64,000 nt of DNA from Ifrita kowaldi (Eukaryota; Chordata; Aves; Passeriformes; Cinclosomatidae). Below are positions 63,901 to 64,000 of the stretch, one piece after another. The notes beneath the pieces were generated by a model. The model was not told where the DNA came from, did no database searches, and saw only the letters and a program-made list of their open reading frames with translations. The stretch spans positions 62,001 to 126,000 of the forward strand of contig VZRS01009651.1 in NCBI GenBank assembly GCA_013398055.1. Reading direction: 5' to 3'. The number at the start of each line of letters is the position of its first letter. Within the stretch, counting starts at the first letter, position 1. A program made the translations under genes and the position numbers.

Positions 63901-63935
63901 GGAGCTCAGCACCGTTCTCCACCAGCACTTACTGG
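30341..63935 (+). CDS. GCN1: GCN1, activator of GCN2 and ribosome-collision sensor; 3'-partial
   Basis: GCN1 is a giant HEAT-repeat protein that lies across collided ribosomes and activates the eIF2alpha kinase GCN2 in the integrated stress response. I placed 54 exons; every one has AG and GT (one GC) splice signals and each phase matches the next, giving 7414 coding bases (2471 codons plus one base). Human GCN1 has 2671 residues, so about 200 codons (the C terminus) lie past the right edge. The start MAADTQISDTLKRF follows the human MAADTQVSETLKRF closely, which fixes the ATG at 30341 (context GGAGTGATGG). No frameshift or premature stop was seen. Exon coordinates are given by block in the entries below. 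Confidence 0.97.
34570..36489 (+). CDS. GCN1: GCN1 exons 6-11: N-terminal HEAT repeats
   Basis: Exons 34570-34668, 34750-34884, 35364-35432, 35515-35623, 36033-36107 and 36361-36489 encode about residues 143-347. Conserved pieces are VEVQCLLLLEVLGGSHK, AVDGAVKKL, LLRSPENVIE and LDLSQYAVDIVKGLAS. The gap between exons 6 and 7 is only 81 bases, one of the shortest introns in the gene. Confidence 0.95.
36708..40697 (+). CDS. GCN1: GCN1 exons 12-18: HEAT repeats
   Basis: Exons 36708-36758, 37176-37274, 37549-37722, 38652-38804, 39563-39655, 40290-40365 and 40538-40697 encode about residues 348-616. Conserved pieces are EGKLTVVAQKMSVLSGIGS, VHEGTLVHAVSVLALWC, FSLKTSTSAVRHAYLQCMLA, LIQTVEKAASQSTQVP and QYHRALVAVLLSRTWHVRRQ. 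Exon 12 has only 51 bases. Phases stay consistent throughout. Confidence 0.95.
41353..42257 (+). CDS. GCN1: GCN1 exons 19-21
   Basis: Exons 41353-41542, 41656-41780 and 42079-42257 encode about residues 617-780. Conserved pieces are YIPPRVLHEALCVIS, GLWPALLIKMKIDP, RVLPQLISTIS and VTREEFAIMKTPEGELYDKS. Residues DSLEPEKLALEM are in the part that varies most from the human protein. Confidence 0.94.
42412..43101 (+). CDS. GCN1: GCN1 exons 22-23: charged coiled-coil segment
   Basis: Exons 42412-42505 and 42988-43101 encode about residues 781-850. The sequence is Lys/Glu-rich: MKRENKAYSFKEQIIELELK, then EIKKKKGIKDEVQLTSKQKE and AQLEREAQIRKRLKE. It is predicted helical and corresponds to the single coiled-coil region annotated in vertebrate GCN1, a break between HEAT arrays. 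The exon 23 acceptor is a tandem CAGGAG (NAGNAG). Confidence 0.95.
43283..48913 (+). CDS. GCN1: GCN1 exons 24-30: central HEAT repeats
   Basis: Exons 43283-43481, 43959-44114, 46593-46774, 47036-47116, 47583-47726, 48418-48545 and 48724-48913 encode about residues 851-1210. Conserved pieces are GLTQYIPSLISSFLPLF, SPLAAPRIKKPFLSLASCVM, APLSAPAFSLVFP, NGPELLPR, VIGTGSPRLQVLASEALTTL and NGLNLLRRLWVVKFD. The linker SSANGQSLLVDE at the exon 26/27 join differs clearly from the human one. Confidence 0.94.
44115..46592 (+). other. GCN1: Largest GCN1 intron in the window (2.5 kb)
   Basis: AT-rich intron between exons 25 and 26. It holds a CR1 tail fragment near its 3' end. I see no RNA gene, nested gene or conserved coding stretch. 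Confidence 0.6.
46322..46402 (-). repeat. CR1 LINE 3' tail fragment
   Basis: TAGAATTACAGAATCATTTA followed by GGTTGGCAAAGTCCCTTAAG, ATCATCAAATC and CTTAACACTGAAATGCC matches the avian CR1 tail in reverse complement. It is short and diverged, and lies inside a GCN1 intron. Confidence 0.8.
49323..51447 (+). CDS. GCN1: GCN1 exons 31-33
   Basis: Exons 49323-49393, 50134-50299 and 51253-51447 encode about residues 1211-1354. Conserved pieces are RPPPVLDALGRVISESPPDQ, GIALALNKLSEHLDSSQVK, PLFQFFVPDALNDR, KCMLDAALSTLNTHGK, LLPVFEEFLKNAPNDASYDA and LAKHLDKSDPKVKPIVGKL. The introns on either side of exon 32 (740 and 953 bases) show no further features. Confidence 0.95.
51624..55906 (+). CDS. GCN1: GCN1 exons 34-42: eEF3-like HEAT region
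   Basis: Exons 51624-51870, 52345-52466, 52776-52890, 53354-53533, 53876-54096, 54778-54846, 54966-55104, 55213-55409 and 55764-55906 encode about residues 1355-1831. This is the most conserved part: KYAERKGAAYGLAGLVKGLG, ALEEESWRTKAGSVELLGAM, IVPKLTEVLTDSHVKVQ, DPSRKTQKCLQTLLDTKFVH and HVRDGYIMMFNYLPITFGDK. In yeast it resembles the HEAT part of elongation factor 3 and binds Gcn20 (ABCF3 in animals). Codons agree almost residue for residue with the human protein as I recall it. Confidence 0.96.
56677..59106 (+). CDS. GCN1: GCN1 exons 43-48: C-terminal HEAT repeats
   Basis: Exons 56677-56794, 56963-57178, 57521-57685, 58018-58179, 58630-58722 and 58963-59106 encode about residues 1832-2131. 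Conserved pieces are FSSVQLLGDLLFHISGVTGK, ASEDDNFGTAQSNKAI, GVERRNRVLAGLYMGRSDTQ, LGEKILPEIIPIL, LEEVREAAAKTFEQLHSTIG and PPVNTRVLAFLSSVAGDALT. Exon 48 ends with the non-GT donor TTG|gcaagt. Confidence 0.94.
56821..56840 (+). repeat. Poly(T) tract in a GCN1 intron
   Basis: About 20 consecutive T lie 26 bases after the exon 43 donor. It is likely to vary in length between individuals. No flanking SINE or CR1 tail is seen. Confidence 0.8.
59107..60067 (+). other. GCN1: GC-AG intron of GCN1
   Basis: The intron starts gcaagt and ends tcttcag. Joining TTG (59104-59106) to GAG (60068) restores EEQL-EMANCQ, the family sequence, with phase 0. The six donor bases gcaagt match the preferred form of GC donors. 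A GT donor farther on (ACAG|gttgcc, about 59140) would add unconserved residues and change phase. Confidence 0.85.
60068..63935 (+). CDS. GCN1: GCN1 exons 49-54: includes the GCN2-binding RWDBD region
   Basis: Exons 60068-60337, 60449-60562, 61078-61308, 61929-62122, 62680-62794 and 63839-63935 encode about residues 2132-2471. The segment that binds the RWD domain of GCN2 (roughly 2260-2408 in human) is covered by exons 51-53, with TGPLIRILGDRFSWNVKVAL, KPFLPQLQTTFTKALQDSNR, VRLKAADALGKL and RDTMLQALRFVTRGAGAKVD. Exon 49 (270 bases) is the longest found. Exon 54 ends CTGG|gtaggt in phase 1; the gene continues beyond the window. Confidence 0.95.
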
Positions 63936-64000
63936 GTAGGTGAAGCTGTTTACAGGACTGGAACAGATTATGAAAGCAGGGAAGATTCCTTCTCAGCCAT
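63936..64000 (+). other. GCN1: Start of the GCN1 intron after exon 54, cut by the window edge
   Basis: The donor gtaggt at 63936 opens an intron that continues past the edge. The remaining exons of GCN1 (four, if the gene has 58 as in human) are outside. Confidence 0.8.

Noticed and set aside
1..64000. A bacterial-type system: CRISPR array, operon, prophage or toxin locus
   Set aside because: All coding sequence is spliced vertebrate exons; there are no regular spaced repeats, no operon-like packing and no ribosome binding sites.

Overview
The window is vertebrate nuclear DNA, almost certainly from a bird and perhaps a songbird. Genes are split by many GT-AG introns. CR1 retroposon tails typical of birds sit at about 28775-29058 and 46322-46402. 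The paxillin protein is very close to chicken paxillin as I remember it, and the introns are short. Species cannot be fixed from sequence alone.

Three genes lie head to tail on the + strand, in the same neighbourhood as human 12q24 (PXN, RPLP0, GCN1). (1) PXN, paxillin: 4954-22954, with a 3' UTR running to about 26135. The MDDL-coding first exon is not convincingly present and probably lies upstream. The usual isoform exons encode LD1-LD5 and LIM1-LIM4 with every splice phase intact (558 aa including the missing first codons). Between LD4 and LD5 there is a block of up to four in-frame candidate cassette exons (13077-16759), which could add about 595 aa. (2) RPLP0, the ribosomal stalk protein uL10: 26456-29975. 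It is complete, with a CpG island, CCAAT and TATA boxes, a terminal oligopyrimidine start, a 5' UTR intron, seven coding exons (318 aa) and a poly(A) signal. (3) GCN1, the ribosome-collision sensor that activates GCN2: it starts at 30341 in a CpG island and runs off the right edge. I could place 54 consecutive exons with matching phases, about 2471 codons. The last roughly 200 codons of a normal vertebrate GCN1 lie beyond the window.

PXN works at focal adhesions; RPLP0 and GCN1 both act at the ribosome (GTPase stalk and collision sensing). The genes are very tightly packed: about 320 nt separate the likely PXN cleavage site from the RPLP0 start, and about 365 nt separate RPLP0 from the GCN1 ATG. 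I see no sign of a new multi-gene system. The points worth following up are the PXN cassette block with its run of apparent GC splice donors, a GC-AG intron in GCN1, MIR-like SINE remnants in the PXN 3' UTR, and a 3 x 34 bp repeat in the GCN1 promoter. All calls rest on reading and on remembered family sequences; no alignment was run.
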